64,000 nt of DNA, taken from assembly GCF_036421855.1 (NCBI RefSeq), contig NZ_JAZGOK010000012.1; one strand, 5' to 3'. The DNA comes from Georgenia_B sunbinii (lineage in GTDB: Bacteria > Actinomycetota > Actinomycetes > Actinomycetales > Actinomycetaceae). This document shows, piece by piece, positions 24,988-33,952 of this stretch. Each line of letters opens with the position of its first letter. Positions within the stretch are counted from its first letter, which is position 1. Position numbers and translations under genes: made by a program. Under the pieces are notes generated by a model. The model worked only from the letters and a program-made list of their open reading frames with translations. It was not told the DNA's origin and made no database searches.

Positions 24988-26394
24988 ATGGACGACTCCA
25001 CCGGACCTCGCGGCACTGCTGAGGTGACGCATTCACCGGACGCACCAGCGGGTGGCCTCGAGGCAGAACGGACCTCCACCCGCCCTCGGCCGGGGGCCGG
25101 CGAGGACCGCGACCAGGCAGGCGCCCGACTCCTCCTCGCCGGTGCGCCGCTGCACAACGACAACCGGGGGGTGGAGGCGCTCGGCCGGTCCGTCGTCGAC
25201 CATCTCGCGCAGTCGGTTCCGGGCCGGGTGAGCGTGCTCGACGACGGCTGGGGGGTGCGGCCGAGCGAGTCGCAGCCCGGGTACCGCGGCGAGGTCGAGC
25301 TCCTCGGTGCCCGCTACTCCCGGCGCTGGTACCGGCGGGAGAGCTGGGCGCGGGTCAGCTTCGACCAGCGGCTCGGCGGGCTCGGTAACCCGGTGGCCGA
25401 TCGGCTCGGGGCGGCCGACGCCGTCCTCGACCTCAGTGGCGGGGACAGCTTCACCGATCTGTACGGCCCGCACCGGCTGGCGACGGTGTCCGCGCCGAAA
25501 GAGGCAGCCCTGCGCAGCGGACGACCACTGGTGCTGCTGCCCCAGACCTTCGGGCCGTTCACGACGGTGGCGGCTCGTCGACAGGCCGAGCGCATCGTCC
25601 GTGCCTCCGCCCTCGCGTACTCCCGCGACGCGTGGAGCCATGACCAGCTGCTCACCCTGGCGGGGCCGGACGCCGACCGCAGCCTCGTGCGAGAGGGGGT
25701 GGACGTGGCCTTCGGGCTCGTCCCCCGGGAACCGGATCCACGCATCGTCGAGCAGTTCCAGCGCCTGGACGACGAGCTCGTCGTCGGGGTGAACATCAGC
25801 GGCCTGCTGCGGACGGCAGCGGACTGGCAGCGCTTCGGACTCGCCGGCGACTACCTCCGGACGATGACGGACCTGGTCCGGTCACTCATCGCCGCGGGAG
25901 CCTTCGTCGTGCTCGTCTCCCACGTGCACGGCGACGGCGTGGACGAGAGCGACGCGACGTCGATCCGGGTCGTGCGCGAGGCGCTCAGTGCCACTGAGCG
26001 TGATCGCGTGTGGTCGCTCCCGGCACACCTGCGGGCTCCCGAGCTCAAGTGGTGCATCGCGCGCACCGCCTGGTTCGCCGGGTCCCGGATGCACGCCACT
26101 ATCGCCGCGCTGGGCTCGGCAGTCCCGGCCTTCGGCTACGCCTACAGCGACAAGACCGCCGGGGTGTTCGGCACCTGCGGGGTGTCCGACCACGTCGCGG
26201 ACGCACGGGAGGTGGCAGGCCCTGAGGCGGTCGAGCGGGCGATGGCGTCATTCACCACACGGGAGCGGGCCGGCATGGTGCTCGCCGAGAACGTGCCCGC
26301 GGTCGCGGCCCGTGCGCGTGCTCAGCTGGATGACGTCCTGGACGCCGTCACCACGTGGCGGCACTCCCCCGGGCCCCGCAGCGTGATCGCATGA
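24988..26394 (+). CDS. Polysaccharide pyruvyl transferase family protein
   Basis: A 468-residue protein from the ATG giving MDDSTGPRG, after a 31-nt gap. About 45 polar residues precede the domain, which starts LLLAGAPLHNDNRGVEALGRS. It contains VLDLSGGDSFTDLYG, LLPQTFGPF and WFAGSRMHATIAALGSAVP, matching the CsaB/PssM-like fold that adds ketal-linked pyruvate from PEP to sugars of surface glycans. It overlaps the FrhB-like gene by 4 nt (ATGA). Confidence 0.88.
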   Translation: MDDSTGPRGTAEVTHSPDAPAGGLEAERTSTRPRPGAGEDRDQAGARLLLAGAPLHNDNRGVEALGRSVVDHLAQSVPGRVSVLDDGWGVRPSESQPGYRGEVELLGARYSRRWYRRESWARVSFDQRLGGLGNPVADRLGAADAVLDLSGGDSFTDLYGPHRLATVSAPKEAALRSGRPLVLLPQTFGPFTTVAARRQAERIVRASALAYSRDAWSHDQLLTLAGPDADRSLVREGVDVAFGLVPREPDPRIVEQFQRLDDELVVGVNISGLLRTAADWQRFGLAGDYLRTMTDLVRSLIAAGAFVVLVSHVHGDGVDESDATSIRVVREALSATERDRVWSLPAHLRAPELKWCIARTAWFAGSRMHATIAALGSAVPAFGYAYSDKTAGVFGTCGVSDHVADAREVAGPEAVERAMASFTTRERAGMVLAENVPAVAARARAQLDDVLDAVTTWRHSPGPRSVIA

Positions 26395-27659
26395 GGACGC
26401 CACGTTCTATCGACGAGGTCGTCGCGTCCCACCTCTGCACCGGGTGCGGGGCCTGCGCGTTCCTCGCTCCGGACCGGCTCGAGATGCGCGACATCCACGA
26501 GACCGGGCGCCGCCCGCTACCGATCGCCGGCGTCAACGGCCGGGTCACCGGCGCCCCGTTGGCGGCGTGCCCCGGGCGGCAGCTCGAGCACCCGCCGGGA
26601 ACGCTCGACGACGCACCCTTCCGCGGTGAGTGGGGACCGGTGCTCGCTCTCTACGAGTGCTGGTCCACCGACCCCGACGTCCGTCACCGCGGCTCGTCCG
26701 GCGGCGTGGCCACCGCACTGTCGGCACACGCGGTGACCTCCGGACGAGCGACCGGCGCCCTCCAGGTGCAGGCCGACCCGAGCGACCCGATCCGCAACGT
26801 GACGGTGCGGAACACCAGCTACGAGACGATCACCGCAGCAACCGGCTCGCGGTACTCGCCCGCGAGCCCGGCTGAGCGCCTCGACCTCCTCGAGGAGGCG
26901 AACGGCACGTCGGTGTTCGTCGGTAAGCCCTGCGACGTCGCTGCGCTGGCCCGCGTCACACAGGTACGCCCCGGGATAGCGGCGAAGACCGACCTCACCA
27001 TCGCGATCTTCTGTGCCGGGACGCCATCGACGGCAGCAACCGAGAAGCTCATCCGCGAGCTCGGGGCCGAGCCGGAGGAGGTGGCGAAGGTCGACTACCG
27101 CGGCGAGGGGTGGCCGGGCCACTTCCGTTTCCGGACCCGGGACGGTGACCACCGGAGCATGACCTACGCGGAGTCGTGGGGCGGCACGCTCACCAAGCAC
27201 CGCCAGTGGCGCTGCCTCATCTGTCCCGACCACACCGGTGAGTTCGCCGACCTGTCCGTCGGTGACCCCTGGTACCGGGAGCTGAGCCCGGACGAGCCGG
27301 GACGGTCCCTCGTCGTCGTGCGTACCGAGCGGGGACGGGCGGCAGTCCTCGCCGCACTCGCGGACGGAGCGCTCGCCGGCGGAGAGGTACCGGTGGACCT
27401 GCTGCCCACGTCGCAGCCCAACCTGGCCGAGACCCGCGGCGCGGTCTGGGGCCGTGTGCTCACGATGGGCCTCATGGGGCTACGAACCCCGCGGTACCGC
27501 GGCCTGCCGTCCCTGCGGTTGTGGTTGCGGCTTCCGGTACGGATCAAGCTCACCTCGCTCGGGGGCACGTACCGACGCGCACGGCTGCGCGGCCTGCGGC
27601 AACCCGAAGTCGACCTGGAAGGAGTGTCACCGTGCCCCACCGAGCCGACATCCTCATGA
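26391..27659 (+). CDS. FrhB-like (F420 hydrogenase/dehydrogenase beta family) iron-sulfur protein
   Basis: A 422-residue protein starting at an ATG that overlaps the pyruvyl transferase stop. N-terminal CTGCGAC (Cys16, 19, 22) starts an iron-sulfur motif; the FrhB core follows with HRGSSGGVATALSAHA, FVGKPCDVAALARV and a second Cys cluster WRCLICPDHTGEFADLSVGDPW. Members reduce or oxidise substrates with flavin and Fe-S centres. FrhB-like genes often sit next to pyruvyl transferases in glycan loci, which suggests a shared modification step of unknown chemistry. Not every ligand of a second cluster is obvious. Confidence 0.85.
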   Translation: MRTPRSIDEVVASHLCTGCGACAFLAPDRLEMRDIHETGRRPLPIAGVNGRVTGAPLAACPGRQLEHPPGTLDDAPFRGEWGPVLALYECWSTDPDVRHRGSSGGVATALSAHAVTSGRATGALQVQADPSDPIRNVTVRNTSYETITAATGSRYSPASPAERLDLLEEANGTSVFVGKPCDVAALARVTQVRPGIAAKTDLTIAIFCAGTPSTAATEKLIRELGAEPEEVAKVDYRGEGWPGHFRFRTRDGDHRSMTYAESWGGTLTKHRQWRCLICPDHTGEFADLSVGDPWYRELSPDEPGRSLVVVRTERGRAAVLAALADGALAGGEVPVDLLPTSQPNLAETRGAVWGRVLTMGLMGLRTPRYRGLPSLRLWLRLPVRIKLTSLGGTYRRARLRGLRQPEVDLEGVSPCPTEPTSS

Positions 27660-28477
27660 TCACCTACCGCAGTGCCGGCTACCTGCACCTGAGCCTTCCG
27701 CGCCTCCTGGAGACCCTCGGCGAGGACGACCGCGTCTGGCTCTGGCACAACGGCGACGACGAGGCCACCCTCGAGGCGCTGCGCGACTGGCGTGACGACC
27801 CGCGGGTGCACCGCTTCCACCACAGCCGCGAGAACGTCCGGCTCCGCGAACCGACGAACTGGCTGTGGCAGGAGTCCACCGCACAGTTCGTCTCCAAGGT
27901 GGATGACGACTGCCGCGTCAGTCCCGGCTGGTTGAGCACCTTCGCCGACGCTCATGCTGCTAATCCGTCCTTCGGCGCTGTCGCGAGCTGGCGCCACCCC
28001 GAGGCGGACTTCTTCCCAGAGCTCGCCCATCGCAAGATCGAGACCTTCGCCGGTGGTCACCAGCTCATGCGCAACCTGTGGGTCCAGGGCAGCGGCTACC
28101 TGATGCCGCGAGCGCTCACGGAGCAGCACGGCGGGATCGGGCCGACGGAGAGCTTCACCGAGTACTGCATCCGGCTCGCCGCCGGTGGGGCGGTCAACGG
28201 CTACTACTTCCCCTTCGTGGCCGAGGACCACATGGACGATCCTCGCTCCCCGCACAGCTTGATCCACACCGATGCCGACCTCGTCGACCGGATGCCGCTG
28301 TCGGCACGGGCGAACGGCGTGACCACCGTGGCGGCCTGGACCGCGCAGCTGGAGCAGAGTGCTCGGGTGCTGCAAGGCGCCTCGCTGGACCCGCGGGCAT
28401 ACCGCGGCTGGCGCCGGCGAGCGAGGTCAGTGCGCAAGCGCGTCGAGCGCCTCGTGGGGCGGCCGGCGCGCTGGTGA
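27632..28477 (+). CDS. Glycosyltransferase, GT-A fold
   Basis: A 281-residue enzyme from a GTG at 27632 with a strong GGAAGGAG site; it overlaps the FrhB-like gene end by 28 nt in another frame. It begins ADILMITYRSAGYLHLSLP and has a metal motif in KVDDDCRVSPGW near residue 90, then a histidine-containing acceptor region VAEDHMDDP. This is a divergent family 2 enzyme with unknown sugar. It is the last gene of the plus-strand glycan string and ends 13 nt from the convergent fusion glycosyltransferase, without an obvious terminator. Confidence 0.8.
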   Translation: MPHRADILMITYRSAGYLHLSLPRLLETLGEDDRVWLWHNGDDEATLEALRDWRDDPRVHRFHHSRENVRLREPTNWLWQESTAQFVSKVDDDCRVSPGWLSTFADAHAANPSFGAVASWRHPEADFFPELAHRKIETFAGGHQLMRNLWVQGSGYLMPRALTEQHGGIGPTESFTEYCIRLAAGGAVNGYYFPFVAEDHMDDPRSPHSLIHTDADLVDRMPLSARANGVTTVAAWTAQLEQSARVLQGASLDPRAYRGWRRRARSVRKRVERLVGRPARW

Positions 28478-28490
28478 CCGCGCGCTGGCG

Positions 28491-30626
28491 TCAGCGACTG
28501 CTCGGCGGCGCCGAGTGCTGGTCCGTGGCCAGCCCCGTGTGTCGTCCCTGTCCAGGACCGTCGAAGAGGTCCAGGAGCTCGCGCGTCTTGCTTTCCCATG
28601 ACGAGGGGAGCACCGACTCTCGAAGCACGGCCGGGGCGAAGCGCTGGCCGAGGGCACGCCGGACAGTCGTGGGAAAATCCTCCCTGCGCTCGGCAACATG
28701 CACCCGGTCGCGGTAGGCATCGATCTCCGGGTACTCCGTCGTGACGACAGTCAGCCCCAGCGCAAGGTACTCCTTGAGCTTGATGGGGTTGGCAAACCTG
28801 ATCCACTCGTTGTCCAGCCACGGCATGAGCGCCACGTCGAAACCGCGGCCGTAGGCAGGGATCTCGGCGTAGGGCCGGAAACCGAGCCAGTGCACGTTGG
28901 GGAGCGCGACCAGCTCTGACATGTCCGACGAGGCGTCACCAATGAGCACGAGGCTGACATCCGGCAGCGCGAGGGCTGTCTCGCGGAAGAGATCCATGTC
29001 GACGACGAAGTCGTCGAGCGCGCCGAAGAAACCGATCCGAGGCCCCGGAATGCTGGCGAGGTCGTCCGGCAGAGGGGCCGAGTCCTGGGTGAAGTGGTCG
29101 ACCTCGACGCCATGGTCGAGGAAGTAGGCCCGGTCACCAACCAGCTCCGCGTCCAACCGCATGAGCTCGTGGCTGACGTACAGGACAACGTCGCTGTGCT
29201 CCAGCAGCTGGTCCTCCAGGCGCCGGATCGCCGCGCCGTCCGCCTCGGGGAACTCCGAGTGCCGGTCGGACCGGTTGAACACGAGGGTCGAGCGGCGTAG
29301 CCGCGCGGCGGCTGGCCAGGCGGTGGGGATCGTGACCACGACGGCTGGACGGGCGCCGAGGCCGACCACGTAGCCGGCGACGCGCACCTGCTGACGTACC
29401 AGCCAGGCGCTCAGCCGGGCGGCCCGGCTCTCACCGTAGACCGGGATGAACACCGGGCTCATGACGTAGTAGTTGGGATTGTCGGGATCCGGTCGGCGGA
29501 GCAGCTTGGCGGTGCTGCGAGCCTTGCGCACCATCCGCTGCCACGGCGCCACGCTCACGCCCTTGCGCGGCATCCGCAGGCCAAGACTGTTCACCACCAG
29601 TACCGGACGATCCCGAGCGGCGTGCTGCATGAGCTGGAAGTCCGAGTGGGCCTGATTGTGGTACCACCAGTCCTGCGCAGCGAACCACACCACGCCGTCG
29701 TCATCGCCGACCGTGTGCGGCGGCCGTCCTGCGAACGCGCACGGCGCGAGCACACCACGGAACCCGGCCCGGTGCACGGCTCCCCGAGGAAAGCGGATGA
29801 GCTCGCCCACCGCCAGGCCGCAGCGGAACACCGCCGTCCTGACGGCCCCGTGCTGGCGGGCGAACTGGACAACCCGGTTGGCCATCAGTAGCCGCCAGAG
29901 GCCGGGATCTGTCCGATACTGCCCCTGAGCGTGAAAAGCCACCGCTCCGGGCACATAGACCGGTACGTACCCGGCAGCCCGCGCGCGTTGGAAATAGTCC
30001 ACCTCCTCGGAGTAGAGAAAGTAACGCTCGTCCCACGGACCAACAGCCTCCCGGCACTCGGCAGCGATGAGGAGGACTGCGCCGGTCGCCCAGTCGATCG
30101 GGCGACCGTCCTCGTAGGCCCGGCTACCGTGCTCAGTCTCCGAGACACCCATCACCGCGGCGAGCCGCCCGCCGAGCAGTGCCTCGCCCCACGCCCGTAA
30201 CGGGCTCGGGTCGTGCCGGATCGAGGGCCAGGTTCGCTGGTGCTCATCGACCAACCTCGGGACGGCAACACCTGCCCCTCCGTCCACCAGCGCACCTTGC
30301 AGCTGAGTGACACACCTTGGCCCCAACCGCACGTCTGGGTTGAGGACCAGTGTGTCGAAGTCCGGTCTGGCGCGGCTCGCGGCGGCGTTGATCGCTGCCG
30401 AGTAGCCCGCGTTGCGTCCCATCCGGACGATCCTGGCTGACGGCACGAGGTCAGCGATGAGGTCGGCACTGCCATCGGACGAGTCGTTGTCCGCGACAAT
30501 GAGCTCCCACTCGCAGACGCCTGCCAGCGCGTCCTCCAGGCTGGCGGCCAGGCCGGCAAGATGGGCACTGCTGTTGTAGGTGACAACGATGAGTGAGACG
30601 CCGCGGCGACGGGTAGGTCTTGGCAC
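28491..30626 (-). CDS. Two-domain glycosyltransferase (GT2 fused to GT-B)
   Basis: A 711-residue protein from a GTG with a GGAGGAGGAAC ribosome site; 22 further in-frame codons upstream lack such a site. The N-terminal half (about 1-300) is a GT2 domain of rhamnosyl/galactofuranosyl type: SLIVVTYNSSAHLAGL, ELIVADNDSSDGS and TLVLNPDVRLGP. The C-terminal half (about 330-700) is GT-B: VFNRSDRHSEF, GPRIGFFGALDDFVVDMD and NPIKLKEYLALGLTVVTT, where K and E bind the donor phosphate and ribose. Fusion suggests two successive sugar additions by one polypeptide. It lies 55 nt after the Alg14-Alg13-type gene. Confidence 0.88.
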   Translation of the reverse strand: MPRPTRRRGVSLIVVTYNSSAHLAGLAASLEDALAGVCEWELIVADNDSSDGSADLIADLVPSARIVRMGRNAGYSAAINAAASRARPDFDTLVLNPDVRLGPRCVTQLQGALVDGGAGVAVPRLVDEHQRTWPSIRHDPSPLRAWGEALLGGRLAAVMGVSETEHGSRAYEDGRPIDWATGAVLLIAAECREAVGPWDERYFLYSEEVDYFQRARAAGYVPVYVPGAVAFHAQGQYRTDPGLWRLLMANRVVQFARQHGAVRTAVFRCGLAVGELIRFPRGAVHRAGFRGVLAPCAFAGRPPHTVGDDDGVVWFAAQDWWYHNQAHSDFQLMQHAARDRPVLVVNSLGLRMPRKGVSVAPWQRMVRKARSTAKLLRRPDPDNPNYYVMSPVFIPVYGESRAARLSAWLVRQQVRVAGYVVGLGARPAVVVTIPTAWPAAARLRRSTLVFNRSDRHSEFPEADGAAIRRLEDQLLEHSDVVLYVSHELMRLDAELVGDRAYFLDHGVEVDHFTQDSAPLPDDLASIPGPRIGFFGALDDFVVDMDLFRETALALPDVSLVLIGDASSDMSELVALPNVHWLGFRPYAEIPAYGRGFDVALMPWLDNEWIRFANPIKLKEYLALGLTVVTTEYPEIDAYRDRVHVAERREDFPTTVRRALGQRFAPAVLRESVLPSSWESKTRELLDLFDGPGQGRHTGLATDQHSAPPSSR

Positions 30627-30681
30627 CTGTGTTCCTCCTCCGTGATCAGCAAGGGAAGGGCCGGTCCTGCCGGCTCGTCGG

Positions 30682-31653
30682 TCAGCTCGCACGGCGCTCG
30701 TCCACCGCGCTGCGGCGCCGGGCGACGGCGATGCCGGCTGCCTGGCACAGGTCCGTCCAGGCCACGGCGTCGGCCTCCCGCATCACTGCTAGCCCCCGTG
30801 ATTCGGCCACACGGGCAAGCTGCGCCTGGTGGTCGTCCACATGCTCGTCGTGCACGGCGCGTCGCGGGACCAGCACCGGAACCTTGCCGAGCTCGAGGCA
30901 CCTGAGGAACGTGCCGCACCCCGCGTGCGCCACGACGACGTCGGCGCGAGAGATCTGGTGCTGGAACTCGGTATCAGTCATCATCGGCCGTGCGTTGATG
31001 CCGAGCCCCGCCGTGCTCGTCGAGCCGGTCTGCCACACCACCTCGCAGTCGTCGGGGAGCACCTCGACGAGACGGTCGAGCAGTCGCCGGAACTCGTAGC
31101 GGCCGGCAGTGCCGACGGTGACGAAGACCCGCCGTGGCCGCGGGGTCGCCACTACGCGGGTGACGAACGTGTCCATCAGGCTGGCCTGGTACCGCCAGCG
31201 TCGGCCGGCGCGGGCCTCGTACTGCGTCAGCGTCCTGACCCAAGGCAGCATGCTCAGGAGCCGGCCGGTCATCGACGGGCCGAGCGGACGGGTGAGGCTC
31301 TCGACGTAGTTGGCGCGCGCTCCCACCAGGAGGGCGGGTGACAGCGCCGACAGCGCGATCGCTGCCCCGGTGCTGTAGACCGCGTCCACCCGGTTGTCGC
31401 GCATCGCGCGGACGATCTCCGGCGTCACGCGCACGGCAGCCTTGAGGTCGCGGGTCTGGACGAGATCGACGAACAGCACGTCCTCCCCCGCCAAGACCGT
31501 CTCGCTCTGCGGGGTGCGGTGGGTGATCCACAGCGCACGATGGTGCCGCTCCGGCTCAAGCAGCTCCGCCAGGAGGCGCATCTCGATGAGGTGCCCCCCG
31601 GTCGAGGCGACGAAGGCCGGTCGTGCGACGCCGGGGCGTCGGCCCGCGCTCAT
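30682..31653 (-). CDS. Alg14-Alg13-type fused glycosyltransferase (EpsE/EpsF-like)
   Basis: A 323-residue protein. The N-terminal half resembles Alg14/EpsE (FVASTGGHLIEMRLLAELL, then AVYSTGAAIALSALSPALL) and the C-terminal half resembles Alg13/EpsF, GT28 (RRVFVTVGTAGRYEFRRLL, then VVAHAGCGTFLRCLELGKVP and VHDEHVDDHQ). In other bacteria these halves are separate membrane-anchor and catalytic subunits that act on a lipid-linked sugar at the inner membrane face. Here they are one chain. It is coupled to the flippase gene by a 4-nt overlap. Confidence 0.85.
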   Translation of the reverse strand: MSAGRRPGVARPAFVASTGGHLIEMRLLAELLEPERHHRALWITHRTPQSETVLAGEDVLFVDLVQTRDLKAAVRVTPEIVRAMRDNRVDAVYSTGAAIALSALSPALLVGARANYVESLTRPLGPSMTGRLLSMLPWVRTLTQYEARAGRRWRYQASLMDTFVTRVVATPRPRRVFVTVGTAGRYEFRRLLDRLVEVLPDDCEVVWQTGSTSTAGLGINARPMMTDTEFQHQISRADVVVAHAGCGTFLRCLELGKVPVLVPRRAVHDEHVDDHQAQLARVAESRGLAVMREADAVAWTDLCQAAGIAVARRRSAVDERRAS

Positions 31654-33194
31654 GACGTCGGCCGCTTCTTCTTGCGGACGACCGCGACCAGCGCGAGGAG
31701 CTCAGCGCGCGCACCACGCCAGACCACCATGGTCAGCAGCCACGTGGCGGCTGTACAGCCAGCGACGACGACGAGCGCCACCAGCTCCGTCACGCCCGGC
31801 ACGACGAGGGAACGCACACCGACGGCAGCACCGAGAAGGAGGAGGGAGACGAGCGCGGGGCGCACCATGGCCTGGAAGGGGTCCGCGACGGCGACCGGTG
31901 TATGACGGCAGGCGAGCGCGAAGCCCGGCAGGATGAGAAGGACCTGCGTGATCGCGTAGGAGACGGCAACACCGGTGATGCCCCAGCGCACGCCGATGAC
32001 GAAACCACCGACGGTGACGACGCCGTTGATCACCGCCCACGTCGCGTAGACGGCGCCGCGGCCGGTGCTCGTGTAGATCCAGCCGGTGGTGGTGGAAACC
32101 AGCTGCACAAAGCTCGCGACGGCGAGGATCTGGAAGATCGGAGCCGCGGCCAGCCACCGGTCACCGAGCGCAACAGCGATGAGCTCGTGCGCGGTCACCG
32201 CGAGGACGACGATGACCGGCATCCCGAGGTGCCCGAGCCCACTGATAGCCATCCGGTACGCCTGGCGGTAGCGCGCGGGTTCCTCCTGGAGGGCCGCCAA
32301 GGTGGGGACCATGACGGCCTGGACGGGGGTCTTGAGCTGCCGCAGCGGCAGCATCAGCAAGCTGTATGCACGGGTGTACAGGCCCAACGCTCCGGCGTCG
32401 AGGGCGCGCCCGATGATGACGTTGTCCCCTTCCCGAGAGAGCGTGTGGAACAGGTTCGCGATCGAGACATGGGCACCGAAGCCCAGCAAGGGCAGCGCCT
32501 CCCGCAGCCCGCTGGGGCGGCTGGGTCGCCACGGCACCGCCCACCAGTTGAGCAGCGTGGCGAACACCAGCATGCTGACGTTCTGGACGACGAGCGCCCA
32601 GATCCCCATCCCGAGCAAGGCCGCGACGACCGCGGCAACGCTTGAGAGCACGCCGGCGGCGACGTTGCGCAACGAGATCGTCCTGAAGCGCATGGCGCGG
32701 TTGAGCAGAGCCCCGTGCTGGACCGCCACCCCGGATATCGCGAAACCCGCTCCGAGCGCGAGGCAGATGGGGACGAGCGCGGGCTCCCGGTAGAACTCGG
32801 CGAGCGGGAATCCGGCGAGTGCGACGAGGCCGGCGAGGACGACCCCCGCAGCGGTGTTGATCCAGAAGAGGGCGTTGACGTGGCTCCATCGCAGATCGAT
32901 CCGTTGCACGACCGCCTGGCTCAGCCCGAGGCTACGGAACTGGTTGACGACGACGGTGAGCGTGAGGGCCATCGCCATGATGCCGAAGTCTGCCGGGGTG
33001 AGGAGCCGGGCGAGCACCATCGTGGTGCCGATCTGCACGACGGTGGAGAGCCAGCTACCAAGCAGGGTCCAACTGATCCCCCTGGTCACGGTGCGGCCGA
33101 GCTCGCCGCTCTGGACCGATCGTTCGAGCCACTCGTCGACTGTGGCGCCGGCGGCAGAACGTGCACTTACATCGCGATGCAGCAAGCGCGCCAT
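31650..33194 (-). CDS. Wzx-type polysaccharide flippase (MOP superfamily)
   Basis: A 514-residue polytopic membrane protein from the ATG giving MARLLHRDVS, preceded by GGAGGAGGGG; ten more codons upstream are unlikely. About 12-14 hydrophobic segments start at residue 40. The family segment VLARLLTPADFGIMAMALT is typical of MOP lipid-linked-oligosaccharide translocases (RfbX/MurJ-like), as is GDNVIIGRALDAGALGLYTRAYSL. It moves the undecaprenyl-linked repeat unit outward for polymerisation. It is the first gene of the minus-strand unit wzx, Alg14-13, fusion GT. Confidence 0.9.
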   Translation of the reverse strand: MARLLHRDVSARSAAGATVDEWLERSVQSGELGRTVTRGISWTLLGSWLSTVVQIGTTMVLARLLTPADFGIMAMALTLTVVVNQFRSLGLSQAVVQRIDLRWSHVNALFWINTAAGVVLAGLVALAGFPLAEFYREPALVPICLALGAGFAISGVAVQHGALLNRAMRFRTISLRNVAAGVLSSVAAVVAALLGMGIWALVVQNVSMLVFATLLNWWAVPWRPSRPSGLREALPLLGFGAHVSIANLFHTLSREGDNVIIGRALDAGALGLYTRAYSLLMLPLRQLKTPVQAVMVPTLAALQEEPARYRQAYRMAISGLGHLGMPVIVVLAVTAHELIAVALGDRWLAAAPIFQILAVASFVQLVSTTTGWIYTSTGRGAVYATWAVINGVVTVGGFVIGVRWGITGVAVSYAITQVLLILPGFALACRHTPVAVADPFQAMVRPALVSLLLLGAAVGVRSLVVPGVTELVALVVVAGCTAATWLLTMVVWRGARAELLALVAVVRKKKRPTS

Positions 33195-33349
33195 TCCCCT
33201 CCTCCAAGGCGAGAGCCGGTACATCGCAGCCTAAGGCGCAGCCTCCCGTTATCGAGGCCGAGGAGCGGGTGATCCGTTGGCAGGCGTTGGGGGTGAAGGG
33301 GGTTACTCAGCTGCGCCGTTCAGGCGCAGACGCGCTCCCACGTCCGGAA

Positions 33350-33380
33350 CGGACGGGGACACACGAGGTGTCCCCGTCCG
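33350..33380 (-). terminator. 13-bp perfect hairpin upstream of the flippase gene
   Basis: CGGACGGGGACAC (33350-33362) pairs perfectly with 33368-33380 over the loop ACGAG. It lies about 155 nt before the flippase start and 570 nt after giant 1, so it may be a last insulating terminator between the two units. Confidence 0.55.
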
Positions 33381-33742
33381 CCGGCCGGTGGGACAGATGG
33401 GTCCGAGCGTACCTAGCCGCGCCGATCACAAGCGCTGCTCAACCCTGGCTGCACCCAGTCCGGCCACCCGTCCCCAGCGCCTGCCGGGCGGTGCCGGCGC
33501 CGAAAGCGGGAGTTCATGAGCCGATGTCCTCGCGAGCTGGCGGACGTCCGGTCGGACGCACGTCGCTCGGCTTCCATCGCACCGCAAGTCTGCTCTGCGA
33601 CTCGGGTCCACCACCAGGGTGACCCGGACCTGACGCGTGCCGGTGCGCGGGTGAGTGCCGGGGGTGAGCCCGGGGTGTCGCCGCCGCCGGCGCGGCGGCT
33701 CCGCGCACAGGATGCGTCACGCGGTCCGCCCGGAATGACCAA

Positions 33743-33774
33743 CGGGCGGGGCAGCTGATCAGCTGCCCCGCCCG
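33743..33774 (-). terminator. 32-bp perfect palindrome, distal terminator of giant 1
   Basis: A perfect 32-nt palindrome with arms CGGGCGGGGCAGCTGA and complement. A near copy lies at 45472-45506 behind giant 2. Confidence 0.7.
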
Positions 33775-33852
33775 CGGGGGACGGTCCGTGCGCATCGAGC
33801 GGCGCCGATCACAACGCCACTTCGCTAGTGCGGTCCGAACACGTCCCCGTCC

Positions 33853-33889
33853 GGCACCGTCACCGATCGGGGGTGATCGGTTCGGTGCC
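33853..33889 (-). terminator. Middle hairpin behind giant 1
   Basis: GGCACCG (33853-33859) pairs with CGGTGCC (33883-33889), and ACCGATC pairs with GATCGGT inside, with a G-rich loop. The core CCGATC-n6-GATCGG recurs twice behind giant 2. Confidence 0.55.
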
Positions 33890-33896
33890 ATCTAGT

Positions 33897-33944
33897 GGTG
33901 CGGACCGCGGTGTCATCGGGGGGAACAACACCGTGGTCCGCACC
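33897..33944 (-). terminator. Stop-proximal hairpin of giant 1
   Basis: The 17-nt arms (33897-33913 and 33928-33944) match at 16 of 17 positions around a G-rich loop. It ends 8 nt from the stop codon of giant 1. The same element sits 8 nt from the stop of giant 2. Confidence 0.7.
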
Positions 33945-33952
33945 AGCTCTTG

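Larger units (their letters stand above)
33195..33952. other. 758-nt non-coding gap with a hairpin array
   Basis: No supported gene lies here. The region is the 3' flank of giant 1 and the 5' flank of the flippase operon. It contains four hairpins, listed separately, at 33350-33380, 33743-33774, 33853-33889 and 33897-33944. The flippase promoter should lie between 33195 and 33350 but no convincing hexamers were found. Confidence 0.7.

Noticed and set aside
33195..33952. A hidden gene or mobile-element end in the 758-nt gap
   Set aside because: Frames here are short and without signals; the palindromes match those behind giant 2 and read as terminators, not as terminal inverted repeats with target duplications.
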